Part shown: piece by piece, positions 63,179 through 64,000 of the stretch
Numbering within the stretch: the first letter of the stretch is position 1
Layout: every line of letters starts with the position of its first letter
Source of the DNA: Chitinophagales bacterium
Lineage (GTDB): Bacteria; Bacteroidota; Bacteroidia; Chitinophagales; Chitinophagaceae
Assembly: GCA_020636575.1 (NCBI GenBank)
Contig: JACJXP010000001.1
Span: 1,240,001 to 1,304,000, forward strand
Direction of reading: 5' to 3'
DNA: 64,000 bases
Program-made: the position numbers and the translations under genes
Notes under the pieces: generated by a model
What the model saw: the letters and a program-made list of their open reading frames with translations, nothing else
Told to the model about the DNA's origin: nothing
Databases searched by the model: none

Positions 63179-64000
63179 TCTTTGTGAAACTCCTTGATTG
63201 TGTTTTATAAGAGTGACTCCGCTTTCTCTTCCTTTCTCAAAACTCCCCAATTCATCATCCCATTGCAATGCCTTAGCTCCATTACTCGTTGCCCATTGCA
63301 AAATAGTTTCTAATGGGATATGAGGAAAATGTTTATGTATGGTTTCTATTTCTTTAGCAATACTTAGTTGCCAGTTGCTGCTGTAGCTGTCAGTCCCTAT
63401 TACGATATGGCAATTATGTTTCATCAATAGATCGATGGGTGGTACTTTGTTTTCAATATACAGGTTGGCATTAATGCAAAGGCAATACACCAGTTTTAAT
63501 CCAGCACTTTCAGCATATTCATTAGCCCATATAATATCTTCTTCTGCCATACTTGTATTATGCACCAGGAAAATAGTTTGCCCATTGTTGAAATAAGGCA
63601 GAACTGATTGAATACTGGTTTTACCCGTAACCGGAAAAGGGGAATGGTCCAGTCCGAATATTTTAAACAATTTCAGGTATTCACCGCCCCCGGTTTGGTA
63701 CAGATCATTTTCAGCAGGGTGTTCCTGGTTATGTATGGAGATGACCTGGTTTTTTGTTAACTGGTTAATTAACTGAAAGGTTTTTGGGCTTATACTATAT
63801 GGGGCATGGGGAACAATTGATGTTCGATGCCTGCCTGCCGGACAGGCAGGTTTGATGTTTGAGGTTTGGAGTTGTGTTTCTAGTATTTCTGCAACAGACT
63901 GAAAGTGTTTAATATTTTCATCAGCTTTCTCGTCAGTGAAACTCAGTACTTCTACAAAGTTTTGCCATCGTATTTTACTCTGACTTTTAATTAAAGCTGT
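63170..64000 (-). CDS. Amidohydrolase-family protein, C-terminal part (5' end outside window)
   Basis: The frame is open to the right edge, giving about 276 visible codons plus the stop. A TTG at 63668-63670 is internal: the upstream codons carry VPHAPYSIS and ISIHNQEHPAEND, the third metal-site region of cytosine-deaminase/chlorohydrolase-like amidohydrolases. Downstream are VHNTSM, CINANLYIENKVPPIDLL and IVIGTDSYSSNW, the conserved His and Asp regions. The reaction is probably hydrolytic deamination of a ring compound, but the exact substrate is unknown. A block T-Q-L-Q-T-S-N-I-K-P-A-C-P-A-G-R just before VPHAP is encoded by a palindromic repeat (63830-63872) and looks like an in-frame insert. 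Confidence 0.85.
   Translation of the reverse strand, partial: TALIKSQSKIRWQNFVEVLSFTDEKADENIKHFQSVAEILETQLQTSNIKPACPAGRHRTSIVPHAPYSISPKTFQLINQLTKNQVISIHNQEHPAENDLYQTGGGEYLKLFKIFGLDHSPFPVTGKTSIQSVLPYFNNGQTIFLVHNTSMAEEDIIWANEYAESAGLKLVYCLCINANLYIENKVPPIDLLMKHNCHIVIGTDSYSSNWQLSIAKEIETIHKHFPHIPLETILQWATSNGAKALQWDDELGSFEKGRESGVTLIKHNQGVSQRLT
63830..63872. repeat. Palindrome plus CTCAAA-type tract inside the amidohydrolase gene
   Basis: CCTGCCTG (63830-63837) and CAGGCAGG (63843-63850) form a perfect 8-bp inverted repeat with a 5-nt loop. It is followed on the plus strand by a TTTGATGTTTGAGGTTTGGAG tract (minus strand CAAACCTCAAACATCAAACC). It is a multiple of the reading frame and adds about 14 residues to the protein. 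A partial relative of the palindrome (GGCAGGCAGG) lies at about 27149-27158 between purH and comEC. Confidence 0.6.

Noticed and set aside
63170..63670. A complete short protein starting at the TTG at 63670
   Set aside because: The same frame runs open to the window edge and carries conserved amidohydrolase motifs upstream, so the gene is only cut by the window.
1..64000. CRISPR arrays, tRNA or rRNA genes, phage or transposase genes, toxin-antitoxin or restriction systems
   Set aside because: Looked for on both strands; no regularly spaced repeats, cloverleaf sequences or recognisable proteins of these classes were seen.

Overview
The window is chromosomal DNA of a member of the Bacteroidota, most likely of the Chitinophagaceae or a close relative. 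The evidence is a SusC/SusD pair, gliding and type IX secretion genes (gldE, gldD, porZ), lipoproteins with Bacteroidota-type lipoboxes, housekeeping neighbourhoods typical of the phylum (mutY-ssb-gldE-gldD, rsfS-ftsH-lutC, porZ-recO, alaS divergent from an M23 peptidase), and many TAnnTTTG promoter boxes. No rRNA, tRNA, prophage, intact insertion sequence or CRISPR array was seen.

Layout. 1-1.7 kb: the end of a serine beta-lactamase-type gene, a small unknown gene, and a scar holding a broken gene and a second, diverged copy of the ricT 3' end. 1.7-13 kb, mostly minus strand: ricT, holB, a glutathione peroxidase, a large lipoprotein, comF-radA, RNase G, a 31-residue ribosomal-type protein, a TPR protein and an HU protein, with a plus-strand YugP-type protease. 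13-17 kb: mutY-ssb-gldE-gldD. 17-25 kb: membrane and TPR proteins, a DUF3109 protein, lutB, a thioredoxin-TPR protein and a polysaccharide deacetylase. 24.6-33 kb, minus strand: a DMT permease, purH, comEC, carB and a lipoprotein. 33-42 kb: an M23 peptidase, bcp, birA, rsfS-ftsH-lutC, a GGCT-like protein, lpxH and a secreted protein whose 3' end is duplicated around an inserted gene. 42-52 kb: a thioredoxin, a MerR regulator, an M23 peptidase, alaS, an M28 peptidase, an acetyltransferase, a PDZ protein, gatB and a TlpA-like lipoprotein. 53-57.6 kb: SusC/SusD. 57.7-64 kb: an RND-type exporter, porZ, recO and the end of an amidohydrolase.

The most unusual signal is a structure found twice, 40 kb apart. 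In ricT and in the gene at 40836-41648, the gene is complete but a diverged copy of its last codons, stop included, lies just beyond a short insert. In both cases the displaced stop is 4 nt from the stop of a converging neighbour. This looks like insertion of foreign DNA that replaced the 3' end of a host gene and left the old end stranded. Two genes (holB and the amidohydrolase) also carry in-frame copies of a CAAACCTCAAAC-type repeat, and several -7 boxes sit so close to start codons that leaderless mRNAs are likely.

Everything here was read by eye from the sequence. Family names rest on recognised motifs, not on database searches.
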